Part shown: piece by piece, positions 47,650-60,873 of the stretch
Numbering within the stretch: the stretch's first letter is position 1
How the letters are laid out: every line of letters starts with the position of its first letter
NCBI GenBank assembly: GCA_008360955.1
Contig: LUCM01005926.1
Coordinates: 4,100-68,099, forward strand
Reading direction: 5' to 3'
DNA length: 64,000 nt
Source: Fasciolopsis buskii
Taxonomy: Eukaryota > Platyhelminthes > Trematoda > Plagiorchiida > Fasciolidae
The notes under the pieces: generated by a model
Told to the model about the DNA's origin: nothing
Seen by the model: the letters and a program-made list of their open reading frames with translations, nothing else
Database searches by the model: none
Made by a program: the position numbers and the translations under genes

Positions 47650-47870
47650 GTCAAATAATCAGCAGTGAAAGCCCTAGATCCAGACTGGGAGGCGATTCCG
47701 GAAAGGACAATTCGGACCCCAATGCCGTAACCATTAGACCCGTCGGGAAAACCCTTGAAAGATCTTGGGTCTGAAACACTATGTGATGTGCTAACTTTCC
47801 GTTGTTAGATTTTGTACATCCGCAAACCCCTGGCGTATATTGGGTGACTCCCACGACAGATGAATGCAAT
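47650..47870 (-). repeat. tRNA-like sequence, possible second SINE type
   Basis: The minus strand reads GACGGGTCTAATGGTTACGG, which resembles a tRNA A-box, and about 40 nt later GGAATCGCCTCCC, a poor B-box. It differs from the other SINE in this window and no second copy was found here. Confidence 0.25.
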
Positions 47871-50800
47871 CCAGGTACTCTAAGTACGATGGAAATTTTC
47901 AACGCGACCTATAGAAGTGGCTTGTCTGATCAAAGTGATTACAGAACTTCCCACATCTTTCATGAACTACGTCAAAATTGTTTGAAATTATGTTAAAGCT
48001 ACTCGGAAATGCCATTCAACTGACTTATTGAGATCTAGTTTGAATAGGTCTGTAATCCGATCCATCTTACATCGGCATATATGTGCTTACGGACACCAGC
48101 TAATTCTGCGCTGCTCTATAACCTGCTAGCAGATCTACTCTGGAGAAGCTTTCCTAACCAGAGACATGTTCTTACCTCTTTCTGATTATTTTCGGCAGAA
48201 ATAAGAGTAATTTCAACATAATTGCTAAATAATGCAGGAAATGGTATAGAAGGATTTTGCACGAGACGGCTGAGCACTGGTAATCTTAACTAACAAAGGT
48301 GAAACTTACTTATAGATCTTTCGTATTTTCCCGATGATGCTTTTGTTACTGGCATGACAACAAATTACACCAAGTACAATAGATGCCATGCTAGTTAAAG
48401 CGATTAACAGACTTAATCAATCTCCTAATCATTGGACGATTTTTGTGTCTGTATGTGGGCCTGCTTTTGCAAAATGATCTTTCCAGTCCCAAAATAGTGA
48501 AACTGAATGGAGAATATCAAGAGAGGATTCAGCAGATGACAGAAAACCGTGGACGTTGTTTCATCCTTGTTAAGAAGCATCAGCAAGACATATTCGTGAA
48601 GTCTAATTGTGGAAGAGAATCCGGGGCAAACAACTGTAATTCGGCGATCTCAGCCTTTAGATCTGTTAGGCTGGTTCTGAAGAGATTGTCGAACTGGAGC
48701 AGTTTACGGTACATGCCCAGACTATCACTGGAATTAAAGGACCATTTGTCGTTACTCACAGTGATTGACTCTTGTGAAGATGACTTCTCTGAATACAATC
48801 TACATGCAACTCCGGTTTCAAAAGTCGCTATCAAAGCTTATCTTATTATCTGAGCCGTTCTACTCACAATTATTCATCTTGGGTTCGTATCCCAGTTCGG
48901 GACCGATGGATGCACATTGTTGATGATTTCTAATATAGTATTGAATGTTATGTTGGACGTAGGCACTGCACAATGAATCATCGTCTTGAATGGTCCAGAC
49001 AAAAAGAACTCCTGATAATTGGTATGCTGATCAAAATTTGCTGGGACATCTGTACGTGATAATGCAAGGAAATCGGTTTCTAGACTGCTCCAAGATTTTT
49101 GCACCACAGACTTAGACTTTGGGAACTTTGCCGTCGCAAATTTGTTGTGCATTGATGATGGCTGAATCCCTGTAAATCGTATTTGACTTACCCAACTATA
49201 TCCTTGTTTGGCTAAACAGCAACGACAACAAGAACAGCAACAAAAGGGAACACAAAATTGAATCATTGCACCAAAGTCAAGTCTAGTAGAGCGTAAACGT
49301 TAGCTGTAAAGTTGATAGCACTCATACCAAAATGACAGGAAGCTCCAACTAATGAATTGCAACATTGTTTAAATAAATTTCCTAAGAATAGTCCACCAGT
49401 TTGTTGGCCAATAGGGAATTCGGGTGAACAGTTGATGTGAATAGGTACAGTCTAGAGGAAACCAACTATCGGGAAATCAGCTCATTTTGTTAAACAAGTG
49501 AGAGACGGATAAGATGCATTTGTGTGTGGGGCTGTTGAGGCGTGCGATTGCCTTGCTTTCTCGGTTGCTGTGCGAACTAGGACATTCCGCGCGCTATCCA
49601 CTCAGATCATGAAGGTTGGCGATTCCAGCATTATTACCGCCGCGCTGCCACTCTTTGAGAAATAAAACTGCTGAGAAATGAAATTATTCAAGGGATGACA
49701 ACCCCAAACGAAAGTGAATCGTGATGGTCGGCGATAGGTACACGGAATGGATGACTAGCTCGCGTGCCACAACTCCCCAGTCCTCTCGGTCTTTCTTCCC
49801 TTGGATGAAATCTGCATTTTCTTCTACGACATGCTGTTACATTTGTTCTCTGGAGTATTGTCAGAAACACCAAGGCAAGATGGTGGAATCAAGATCCTGA
49901 ACCATTGGAGCTTTACAAAAGAAATTTTTTACTGAGTTTAGAATTAATTTTACGGCAAAATGGTCGTTATAGCGGCCAAAATAATGTGGTAGCAGTAAAC
50001 TCAAAGTTGTTCCGTTTTTTACCAGCTTCTTGATTAATGATCCGATTGGTCAGTTTGCTATTTGTATAACTTAAATCACGCATCTGAGGACTTGCCACAA
50101 GTCCATCATACTGGATTTGATTTTTAACTGATATTCTGAGAAAATACGGTGGTACGATTTCATCAGCAGCATGTCTACGGAGTTGCTGAACAAAATTTAT
50201 CCGCAAGCAGATAATCAGTTTCCTGATTATTGTCGCGTGAGATAAGAGTACCCGATACTTTTTGTCTACTCACCCCCACACCTGAAAGGTCCTTATTTGG
50301 TTTCGCGCTAGAATCAACTCGTGCTTATCTAGATTCCGTATCCATGCCCACTTACCAAGATTAAATTAAGATTATGGTGCCAAGAACTCTTCTGATGACC
50401 TCGAACAAATCACAAGAAACAGTTATTGTACGGTACATTAGACTCTTACTCCTCAATCTGACGATTGTGTTAACTGAACAGCCTTCACCAATGAATCACA
50501 AGTGACATGATAGGGCCAATCTGATTTTCAATAGGAAATCCAGCAGGAAGTTAGTCAACAAATTTCTTTTTTTGCATTTCCGTGCTCTTGAGGCAGACTA
50601 ATTCTAAATATCTTGTGTGAAGACGTAAGTTTCACGGAGTTGACTGCATGACAATCAAATAAAGTTATTAACTAACGGATTAAGTTAGTAATTAAGTGCA
50701 AAAGAGCAGCTGGCCTGTATTCAGTCACAAACTGTGATTCATAAAGCTATTTTGTGCCTACATTGAAATGGTCATTTTAATTCATACTGTTCCATGGCTT

Positions 50801-51055
50801 TGTCTGTCTTCCTCCACGTAACTTAGGTATCACGGATCTACAAAAATTCAACTACTTTGCGGATACAAATAGCCAGTTCTCCTCGTTCCTAATGAGACCT
50901 TCATGTGAAAAGAAAAAGTGAAGGAATAAGTAAATTCGTCCATGAGGAACTAGTTATTTTCTGTTTGTTCCAAATGCTATATAGATTTCCACATTTGTTC
51001 TTCTAGAGGGCAATAAATAAATTAAAATGACCGCGAAATTTCCAAAAAATAATGT
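47871..51055. other. Gene-poor stretch
   Basis: Unrecognised open frames: 48443-48853 (+, 136 codons), 48580-48834 (-) and 48874-49266 (-, 130 codons, N-terminal FCCCSCCRCCL-like run from a TTG/CTG-rich repeat, with a GG|GTAAGT donor inside). GGGTTCGTATCCC at about 48885 resembles a B-box but no A-box accompanies it. Confidence 0.4.
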
Positions 51056-51559
51056 TTAACCATAATAAAAATCATTAAAAATGCCACGTCCATTCAGTCT
51101 AAGATTAGAAGAGCAGAGTGAGAATTGGACGGTAATTCGTTTCGCAAATATGTAAGCAGTATGAAGGAGCCAAAAAAATTGTCGGATTTTAGCTTGGGAT
51201 ACACGGGAAAAATAGGGGAGGAGGCGTGAATCGGCAGCCTGCCGCTCAAAGTCTATTTTGTCAGCCAAATTTATTTTGCCAATTAAAATAGAAAAGCGTG
51301 AGATTTCTTCTGAAGAGTTTTTGCGTAACTTTAGCCCGTGGATCTGGCCACTGATAAAAGTAGTACAAACCTCGAATCGATGGAATTCTGGAGTTTTACT
51401 GCTTCTAAGATCATTTTGTTCTTGGTGGCATTTCAATTTGAGTTGGCGAAGTCTCTGGTTTGGAGGATCACAGGTTACACATTTTTTATTCCTGGGAGAA
51501 TTAAACAATTTAAACGTGTGCATCAATAAGTCTAGTTGGGAACAATCTATTTTGTTCAT
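51056..51559 (-). CDS. Unrecognised open reading frame, 167 codons (weak)
   Basis: The longest open frame in the window outside the PLE. It reads MNKIDCSQLDLLMHTFKLF at the start and is basic throughout, with no signal peptide, membrane segment or domain that I can name. The opposite strand also carries a 114-codon frame over part of it. There are no supporting splice sites or neighbours. In AT-rich DNA of this length one such frame can occur by chance. Confidence 0.12.
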   Translation of the reverse strand: MNKIDCSQLDLLMHTFKLFNSPRNKKCVTCDPPNQRLRQLKLKCHQEQNDLRSSKTPEFHRFEVCTTFISGQIHGLKLRKNSSEEISRFSILIGKINLADKIDFERQAADSRLLPYFSRVSQAKIRQFFWLLHTAYIFAKRITVQFSLCSSNLRLNGRGIFNDFYYG

Positions 51560-54500
51560 GTGTGCAATGCGTATTGTTCATGGTTGGACACAAAATAGTT
51601 AGCTGTCTGACGTGTCGGATAGAAACGGACAAACATGAATCCAGGAGGTAACATTGTGACACTTCGGCACCTGTGTCATCAGATGTGGGCTGTTTCATGG
51701 TGTGCCTTGGGATACTAGGGTAAGACGAATTAACGCACATCCTTGGGTAGCTTTCAATTGGTTTGGTCACTAACCAAGCCTATCCGTAACTTTCACATAT
51801 CCTTTGACTTTGTTCTGCTATTCGTGGCATAGCATGAAAAATTGAGTTGCAAAGCTTGCCAAACGTTGAGCCTTTCACTTTGTTTCGCCCAGTGATTTCA
51901 TCACATCTTGACGCCAAGTCTATCAGACAGCAATGAATTGATGGTGTCGTTACATACAGTCAGTACTGTGGTGGATAGCCCCAACCAACTGGACCTGATC
52001 ATGCAAGAATTCAGGGATGTACTTTCCAGTTGGGCAGTCTGCTGAAAACGGACGTAGTTTAAGATTTGGCCAAAATGTTAGTAAATTGACTTATTTAAAC
52101 AAAATTTCCTAATTAGACGCGAATGCTGATTTTGTGGTTAAATTTAGGTCGTCTAAGTTGGCCCGACTGACAGATAATGAATCCACAGAACGAGTGACTG
52201 ATTCGGAAAAACCATGCCTGTGAAGTACTCAAGTTACTAGTCCAGAAATGTGTAGCAACAGTTCACTGAAAGCTCAAGAGAAGGACCAGGACAAAAAAAG
52301 TATTTCCACAAGGTATTTTCTGACTATTCAGCGGCACCAACACCTTCCATTTAGAAAACACAATTTGGCGAACAATTTCGTTTTCAATGATTCGTACTCA
52401 TGTCATTACATCACTTTATATTTGGAAATGTCCACTTTAGGGAGGATTGGATTAGTCAGATAAAAATATGGGTGGGGAAGGGATTTGTGGTGTTACATGC
52501 ATAACCTGAATACACAAGAACGTGTTGTGTTAATTGTTTTGTTGTCTCTGGTTTGCATTGGGACGGAGGGTGGGCCAAGGGAGTTGAAGCGCAACCACAA
52601 ATTGTTTTTGAGAGCATCTTTCATTTATTGTAACCGATGGAATCCAACTGATAAAATGAGGTACTTTCATGCTGGTTAGTAGTGCTAGCAATATAAAAAA
52701 TGAAAGTAAATCAATTCGTCGTTGTATCCGTTTTAAAATGAGTACAATTTGACTCAAAACTGCTTTCCAACGGTCCGAAGGGAGCTTGTGCAGGCCAAGT
52801 TAGAATGACGGCTTTTTTTCGTCTTATCCCGGCTCTGTTACGTGCTTACGGATGTGTGTGTGTGTATTTATGTATTCCTGTGCTCCTGTGGATGGATGAC
52901 TTTTTGTTTCTCCTAGATCTGTGCTGTATTTCTTGACTTGCCCACTTTGCGGGACTGCGGCATCCAACACCTAGTTGTTACTCACTCACCACGACCCTAC
53001 AAGGCGGCCAACACGCAAGCCGTTGCCTCGTTCGGACGGCGGAACATTTTAATTAGCCCCAGTTTTGTGCCATCCGGGAGGATAAATAGATGAGTCAGTC
53101 CACAAAATTGCTAAATTACTTACGTACACTGACGATAACGAAAAACCCAAAGGCACATATGTGTAGCTTAAGAAGCGGCTTATTCTATTCCGGAGTTAAG
53201 GTTAGAAAAAAACGTTTCCATCTACAGCCCGTACTCAGTCCAGGACCATCCCGGTCTGGATACCGGCCAAGGAACAATGCATGTACAATTTAGAGCTATC
53301 ACTGAACATGGATATGGATGCACATTTGCAAACTGTTTGTCCATAATCACGATAAAATGAATCCCTATTACCAAAAACACGTACGTGAAACTCGACAGAC
53401 AAAGTAACATTACTGGAGTTAGCTTTTCTTGACTGATTTTATGGTATTGTTTTCTAACCTCGGGTGGGAATATGTAATTCTACATGATCTTGTTTCATCC
53501 ACTGATCATCGTATATTGGCCCCGGTTTGCGTTTAACAACCCTGGTTTGGGTTGAAAAAAGACACATTTATTCATTAAAATAACAGGTGTTAACGAAGTT
53601 CACGTGAAATTTCTAGATCACATGAGTGAACTAGGCAAGTCACACTTGATGTGGGGGCTATCGAAAAAAGAGTTAATCCTATCTTGACTGGGCTTGTTAA
53701 AAGTCCTTCAAGAATGCGAAGCTATAGTCGTTACTGAAAGAAGGAAAACCTAGAGGGCTTGAATGCATGCGAAATGGATTGTGAAAGTAAGGCAGCCCGA
53801 ACAGAGAAAAAGACGATCTGCCGGGATGTGCAGATGACACATTCCTGGCAGACTTACCAAACAACATGTTCAGTATAAGTCATCCATTTTTAAAAACAAA
53901 GTCATCGCTTAGGGAACAAATCAAAGATACTTTTAATAGTTGGCAAACTATACATTAACTAAATTCGATAAGAATTACTAATAGTGGATGGCAAACAATT
54001 CATTTAGAATTCCGATTCGTATCAGTTTGAACGTTTTTTTCAAAGCTATTTGGAGTACTGTTTGGCAAACTGTTATGTTGATTGCACATTACTGAAGCTA
54101 GAGACCGACGAAATTAATTACACTGGATGATTTCGTGTAGCGGAAATCAGTCGGGTTTGGAAATATTTCCGAAATCCGATGTTTCGAACTAGATTTTGTC
54201 CAGTGAAGGAGATAAAGCACAAGGTCAAAACAGGACGAATAATACGCCTGCAGAAACTATAAGGACTCCGCAAAAATCTGTGCGATCATTTTGGCAGGAA
54301 AGACATGTCAAGCCAACTTTAGTTTAATCTGCACAGAATGGCACACATTCGAAAGATTTCGAGCATCAGTTAATCTAATAGATGTACCGTACATGTAAAC
54401 AAATATGTGCATATTTGTCCTGGCCACGAATTGCGATTTTCAAGAATTTCCTTTTAGAAGTAGGTTTTTTTGTAAATGAGTGAATTGTGTCATACATTTC

Positions 54501-54982
54501 CAACGTAAAACGTTACCGTCATGCCTGTTCATGGGCAGCTCACGGGGCAAAGTTGACAACGATACCATGCATTTTCATATTTACATACGTTGCGCCTTGA
54601 AGTATGAAATAATTTCTATTGTGTCCTGGTAGATTAAACAACATATTGAGCGAGTAACGATTCTCCGGAATTTGAAGATCGGTTTCTCATTCTTATTGCT
54701 CATGGTGCAGCTTCTCCCGTACCACCTTGATCAACAGTAACTTTGTTTTTACACCTCATAATTGTTTACTGCACTACCACGGCCTCCGGTGTATCTAGAG
54801 TATGGACTAGCATTGTGCATCAGCAGCACTCATCAAGTCCTTCAATTAGAAGTCTCAGCTGTGACTCGCTGATAGCTGTTTCCACTAAGCGGAGTTTGCC
54901 TTAGTGAGGAGGACATTAGGAAGACTGTCTGATTTGGTTCCCGCGCTACAACCTTCAAAACACGCTTACTTTGTTGTTACGC
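51560..54982. other. Gene-poor stretch
   Basis: A short GT run near 52854-52866. No open frame recognised, no mobile-element signature. Confidence 0.45.
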
Positions 54983-55011
54983 TTATATATATATATATAT
55001 ATATATATATA
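54983..55011. repeat. AT microsatellite
   Basis: About 14 AT units. Confidence 0.95.
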
Positions 55012-55805
55012 CTTATAGGTAAGGTGCGATGACTTCGGTTCTTGCTGTATCCCTAAATCATGACAGGATGCTGAGCGACCCCCCCTATCAGCACTAGTCG
55101 CCTGATTATGTCTACTATTATTATTAGTATTTTTATCGTTCAAGATACAAGGTTTTGTTAATGCGCTACTGCGATAGTAGTTCAACTGTTGGGACAGGAA
55201 CTGGATTCTACCGGGGGCAACAGGAAGTGATTAATGGTCGCTAGACTCGATCTTAGAACCACAAAGAGTAAAGTTTGCATAACTGAACCTAACGTCATTA
55301 GCGTGCAGAAAAAGAGTAGACAGTCATTTATTGTAAAAATGGCATTGCCCCCATTGGAGAAGTCTGCTTTTGCCCCGACTTAAGAATCAGAGAAGACCCT
55401 AGGGGACACCAATCAGTGAGTACACGTCAAGATATTGAAACACCACGACGATCAAAAGCAAAATTGCTATCCACTAAAGAAAAATTTCATAGGAGCAAAT
55501 GACGCGCAGTTTTGACTGGACTTAAGTTGTACCTTTTCCCATTCTATACCGAGGAGGTGGGTAAATTTCGAAAGTAAATGGTCTGGCTTATCACACAAAA
55601 ATGTTGGAAATTCTTGGCCAAAGTTGATTGCTTGAAGTGTTTCAGAAAACAACTAGGGAAATTTTGTAACTTTCGATTTTTCGCACAGAAGCGACACACT
55701 ACTGCTGTCCCTCAGAGAACGTTCAGTGTATGCTCTGTTCATCTGTTTTCGTGGCTGCTCAGACTGGAGCCTCGAACGGGACCCATGTGGATGCTCAGTC
55801 ACACG
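55012..55805. other. No recognisable gene
   Basis: Only short unrecognised frames. The 55578-55938 plus frames run into the SINE and are by-products. Confidence 0.45.
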
Positions 55806-55817
55806 AACAAAAACCCC

Positions 55818-55989
55818 GGTGGTGGCCAAGCGGATAAGGTCGTGGCTTTTGGAAGTGAAGGTTGCAGGTTCGAATTCTCCTACCGCCGGTGAGCTACCCC
55901 ACTTGGTAGCCCGCTGTTGGCAGCAGCTCTCTTCCTGAAAATGATGTGCATTGTTATTTCATTAGTAAAGGAAGTAAAAGTTAAAAGAT
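55818..55989 (+). mobile_element. tRNA-derived SINE, copy 4, with target-site duplication
   Basis: The head GGTGGTGGCCAAGCGGATAA contains the A-box (TGGCCAAGCGG). TTGCAGGTTCGAATTC contains a near-perfect B-box, at normal tRNA spacing. The unrelated body carries CCCCACTTGGTAGCCC, CTCTTCCTGAAAATGATG and TTGTTATTTCATTAGTAAAGG, ending GTTAAAAGAT. It is flanked by AACAAAAACCCC (55806-55817) and AACAAAACCCC (55990-56000), an 11-12 bp duplication with one A difference, as left by LINE-driven insertion. The best preserved copy in the window. Confidence 0.85.
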
Positions 55990-56000
55990 AACAAAACCCC

Positions 56001-58637
56001 TTTATGTTTACTTATACATACTGTAGAAAAAATAACATAATTAGCAAAACTGACCCCACCACCATCGATGTCGACCTAACTCAATTGTACTTGTAGTTCA
56101 TCCGTGTAAGCCGAGAACACAAAATTCTCAGTTTATCACACTAATCGGTTTTGAGCGGGTACTCGTAAATGTCACGCACCTTAACTAATTGAAAAAATGG
56201 GTTCCTAAAACACTCACTACTAACACGTCGGTTGTTAAATAGTTAAACCATGAGAAAATGGAATTATTCTAAAATAGTTCACTGTCCATAGGCAGTTGGG
56301 AACCGTAAGATGCTTGCTGCTTCTATTTATTGACTGTCTCTCCCCCTCTCATCAAAAAAGAAACCACACTTTTGCTGTTGGTTTGGGAAAATTTATTCAC
56401 TTATGCAGTATAATTAATTATATTTGTATTGATTTTACTTTACCGATTTTGATATCCCATGGGAGTTTAAGACACTTGCGGCTAAACGGAAATGTCCATT
56501 AGGTTGTGTTGTCATCTTCACATTCCATAGGGCGGCATTGATAAACAAACGTACTTGTCAGCAATCGAACGAGAAGCACGGATTTGGCCGGTAAGTGGAC
56601 AGAATTTTCTGCGTACTGAATTACGAACGAGATCTGTTTCCAGCGGGAAGTAATATGTCAGTTCTCGGTCCAAGATTTCTTGTCTGTTACTACTTACCTC
56701 TGAATACGTTTGGAAAAAATCCATGGGCCTATGCAAGCAAACAGAATACGATGTATCCTCAAGTAGCAAAATGTTGAAATAGGTCCCAGTGTTTGGGAAA
56801 ATCAGAGTTAATTACAGCTCAAGTTGTTGGTTTTCTTGAGGTTCTCATTACCTAGGTTTAGGTCTAGATTGCATGCGTTCCATCAGCAGTGAAGGTGATA
56901 TCTTCATTCCACATGCACTAGGTTGATAGTGATCTTCTCTACCTATTGGTTGGTCATTACCTCTGACCTCTGATCTGTTCACTTATCCTGAAAAAAAAAC
57001 AGTGTGTACTGGGACACTAATCTTCGAAGGGTTGCATGACTGGTGAAAAATGAATGAAAACAACAATGACCACCCGCCAAATTTCAGTAAGCTTACTAAG
57101 TAGCATCGATACGTGGACGATCAATCGATTGTGACGGTCTACAGGCTACGCACTGATTAGCACCTAGTTTCGAGTTCAGGATCGTCGAAGACGTTCACCG
57201 TCATTGGTGACGAAGAAAAACCAGCAAACGTTGAAGAAAACCAGTCGTAAACACAATTTGACGAAATCAGTTAGACTGGTCAGGAAAGATTTGCGAGCCG
57301 GAAGCAAAACTCAGCTGTCAGAACATCCTAGAAATGAAGTTGACCGAAGTTAAGTATGTTATACAATTGTAAACATGAATTCCCGAAAAGAATGCAGTTG
57401 GGCACCAATTTTTGATTGTTACACTAGAAATTAATAAATTCGTGCTTTCTCTATTCTATGGAAGTGCAGGAGAATTTACCATAGATCGCAGTTCACCTAA
57501 TTAATGCCCGGTTTTCCCAACACGCACAACCAAACACGGCAGCACTTGACGCGAAATGTCACGACAGATTTTCAATGTTCCCTAGGTAACTAATGCATTC
57601 ATCTATATTTGATACTTCTTTTTCCAAATAAGATGGATGATGAGATAGGCGTGAATCTTATGGATTTCTTCTAAATTTGAGGGAATTTCAAGCTTCATTG
57701 TGCATTTTGTCCAGATTTAGGTTCACTCTCATTGCTTTTATACTTCAAAATTTCTCCCAATTATCTGATAAATTGATTTACCAAGTAAAGAAAATGTCCG
57801 ATTATTTTCTTCAAGGATTTCATATTATTAGGACTCACTCTCGTAGTGCAACCACCAGGTTGGAGACAAAGTGAAATGGTCACTATTCTATTAACTAGAA
57901 TATCACTTAATCAGAGCACGTGTTACGCAACGAATTTGATAACTTCCTACAAGCACGGGATAACATAAGGCGCAATTTGTTTTTGGGTAGTAGCAATTTT
58001 GTTTTGCAGAAAAATTTCATTGTCTCACACACTCTATGATCACGATAAGCCTGGCAAACTGACAATATCTTTTGTTTGTAAAGATTAGTACCGTAGATTC
58101 ACATGCCCATCTCCACAGCTGGTCACGATATGCACATATACGACTTTAGTCAACGGCTGCAGTGTACTGAGTGCTTCGTGTTACCAAGGTGTTTCACGCA
58201 GGGGAAATTTCGTTCGTGCATTCTAATGATCCAGTCCCATCTTCTATGACTGATTCAACCAGCTACGTGCATACGGAATAAGTGCCCATGGAAATGGCTG
58301 AGTGACAGTCATTCATTAAGGCTACTGTAATGAGAACTTCCTTGATTCTCATAGATTTTGCGAAGAAAATATATTGTGCCCAGAAGCTTCCTCTTTACTC
58401 TGTCCGGATGAAAAGCAGAAAACTTTGCAAAGTTACACCACGCCACTGTTGTTGGACACCAACATCCATAGTGACAAAAAAGTTGGTTCTGGTTAACTGG
58501 CATTTATCAATCGGGCTACTTCTAAATTAGAGGCGTTCTGGTATGCGGATTTAACACCAATAGTCTAGTGTAGTGTTCTTGTATATCGCTAACCAAACTT
58601 CAAATCTTTTTATCCCAAATTACAAAACCCTTGTGTT
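56001..58637. other. Gene-poor stretch
   Basis: Nothing recognised. A poly-A run at about 56992-57000. Confidence 0.45.
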
Positions 58638-58850
58638 TGTCAGGCGACCGACATCGTGGCTTTTCAAACCGAAGATCACCGTTTCGAAACCCTGTACTGT
58701 CAGACATCCCCGATTGGCACCCCTCGGTCAGCCGCGAATTTCTTCCTAAAATGATGTATGCTGAAGTTAGTAGATCAATCGGCATCATATTGTATACTGT
58801 CTTAATGAATTCATCGATTGAATTAATACAAATGACGAAAAATAATCCAT
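58638..58850 (+). mobile_element. tRNA-derived SINE, copy 5
   Basis: TGTCAGGCGACCGACATCGT, then GGCTTTTCAAACCGAAGATC and the B-box ACCGTTTCGAAACCC, then CCCCGATTGGCACCCC, TTTCTTCCTAAAATGATG and an AT-rich tail. It corresponds block by block to the copy at 55818. No clear target-site duplication, so it is older. Confidence 0.7.
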
Positions 58851-60702
58851 AATTCGTGATTTAAAAAATTACTGTCAGTAATTGCACATGTACGTACTTG
58901 AGTATGAAGTTTCACCATGGGAACAGGATTCCAGTTCGTTTCTTGGTGTCCATGTTAATCGATTTGCAGTGAAGACACTTGCAACAGTGTTTGTCAATTC
59001 AGCGAACAGCAGGTTCTGAAGTTAAAACATGACACTAACTGAGCTGAATTGTATTCCACGGGGACAGTACACCGAAGTTATGTTTGTCTTTTCTGAAGTT
59101 GTGCAATTAATGCTTATTTATGGAACATAGTACAGCATAAAAACAACACGAGACGAATATGAGATTGAAAAATTGGTTCAATTAATGAGAACAAAATTCA
59201 TGAATCTATGAAAAAGATTTAGGAGACTAACTGCAGGCATTTGTGCAGTAGCAAAATATTCGGATGATCACCACTGATCATTTCTGCGGGAATCGAACTT
59301 ATTCAGATCAAAAAGTAAGGGAAAATCACTGATTTATGCACAAACTACAATGAAAATGAAATAACACAAAATAAGTTGATACAATCACAAAAGTTTTAAA
59401 TTTATTTTCACAAATTCATCTCACTGAAATTTTGTGCTTTGCACGTGGAACCTGTAACTGACGAAGCAATGCGTTCTGTAATGCCTTTACTGTTCTACAC
59501 GCAAAATGCGGCAGGAAATTAAGGAACCAATACAGTATATCATCGTTGTTATTTTACATTTCCTAATCCATGTTTCAATCTAATGGGAGGAACAAAACCA
59601 TCCAAACAGTAGAACTGAACAGAACATTTGTATCATTTCTTGTTCAACACTCCCAAAGTCAGCTAATCATCTCGGCCATCAATCTACCGCAGAAGCAATG
59701 GTTTTACAACGCGTGCTACCATTTCCGTTCCTAGACAACCATGTTTCCACTAGTTTCGATAAAGTGTATTGCTCATCGCCTAATTGGCCTTGAAAAACTA
59801 CTTCCTTTTTTCTACTCGACCCGAGGTTTTTCACGGTGAATTGTTTCAAGCGCTGCCCTACCTAGTAATAGTAACTGGGGCTTTTAGACAAGCAAACCGC
59901 GGTGTCGATTATTTCAAACTTAGAAATGGCAAAGCGACCATGTCTGTTCATCTATCCAGCTTGTGAGCTTTCCGCGTTCAACCATGGTCCAGCATTTTAG
60001 TTTACTTAGTAAAATCGACGACTTCTGGGGCCATGAAAACCGTACACCAAATTTGGAACACAATATACCGATTTAACAGTCCGATGAGTCCAGCAAGTGT
60101 ACCAGGGGCATAAGGCCATGGAATAATGTAGCGTCACAGGGATTTCTAGGTAAGTATTAATAATTTACTAATAATGTTGTTGATAATAATGTCATGAAAA
60201 TACGTAAGCGAGCTTTGACGCACCACAGGTTGATTTGTTGACGATTGAATGACGGACGAAAGTAGTCGGCAAAATATAGTCACAGAGAAAACACGCTGAA
60301 ATTATCTATATTCTTCACTCACTCAAAGGGTGAGGTGATGGGAGTCACGTGGTTCTGCGTGTGAGGGTGGAAACTCATCAAGAGCTGATTATAGACTATG
60401 GAATGTCTCTTGTGTGAACCTATCATACGGATGCAAAGAAGTCGATGTTTCCGGTGTGTTAACTTCCCCTATGTGGTCAACTGGTTCTCAGAATTGACAA
60501 AAGATTCGACACTATTAATTTGAAAACTGCCCGACTGAAAAGAAAAAAAACCAGCCAATAGTTGACAAATCGGATCGCAAAAGCTAAACATTACTTATAC
60601 CGCTTGCACCAGAAATGAAATGATTATGATCGTGAGCTGACTGTTCTAAATCCGTTTCGGACGGGTCAGACAAATGACGTTATCTGTGATCCAGGCAACT
60701 AG
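58851..60702. other. No recognisable gene
   Basis: AGTTCGATTCCCGC on the minus strand at about 59281-59295 resembles a B-box but lacks an A-box. Open frames are short and unrecognised. Confidence 0.45.
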
Positions 60703-60873
60703 CACCTGGATACAAGTACCAATGTCCCGTCAGCTAATGCCACCTACAAAAATTTCAACGAAACTGGCGGCATACAAACAGACGAAATTAATGAAACTAT
60801 TGTGGAATTCGACAGTATGGCTAAACTATTATACGAGGTTTGGCGATTCTGTGAATACCAAAGTTCACGATAA
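60703..60873 (+). CDS. Very weak candidate coding fragment
   Basis: A 56-codon plus frame has protein-like composition: STNVPSANATYKNFNETGG, then IQTDEINETIVEFDSMAKLL and YEVWRFCEYQ. One stop upstream (60700-60702) separates it from a further open stretch in the same frame that reads TNDVICDPGN. It could be an exon or a relic of one, but no family or clear splice sites are seen. Confidence 0.12.
   Translation, partial: HLDTSTNVPSANATYKNFNETGGIQTDEINETIVEFDSMAKLLYEVWRFCEYQSSR

Noticed and set aside
48870..48905. GGGTTCGTATCCC as a tRNA gene or SINE B-box
   Set aside because: No A-box or tRNA cloverleaf upstream, and no SINE body downstream.
59275..59300. AGTTCGATTCCCGC (minus strand) as a tRNA gene
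   Set aside because: No A-box, no acceptor stem pairing and no SINE body.
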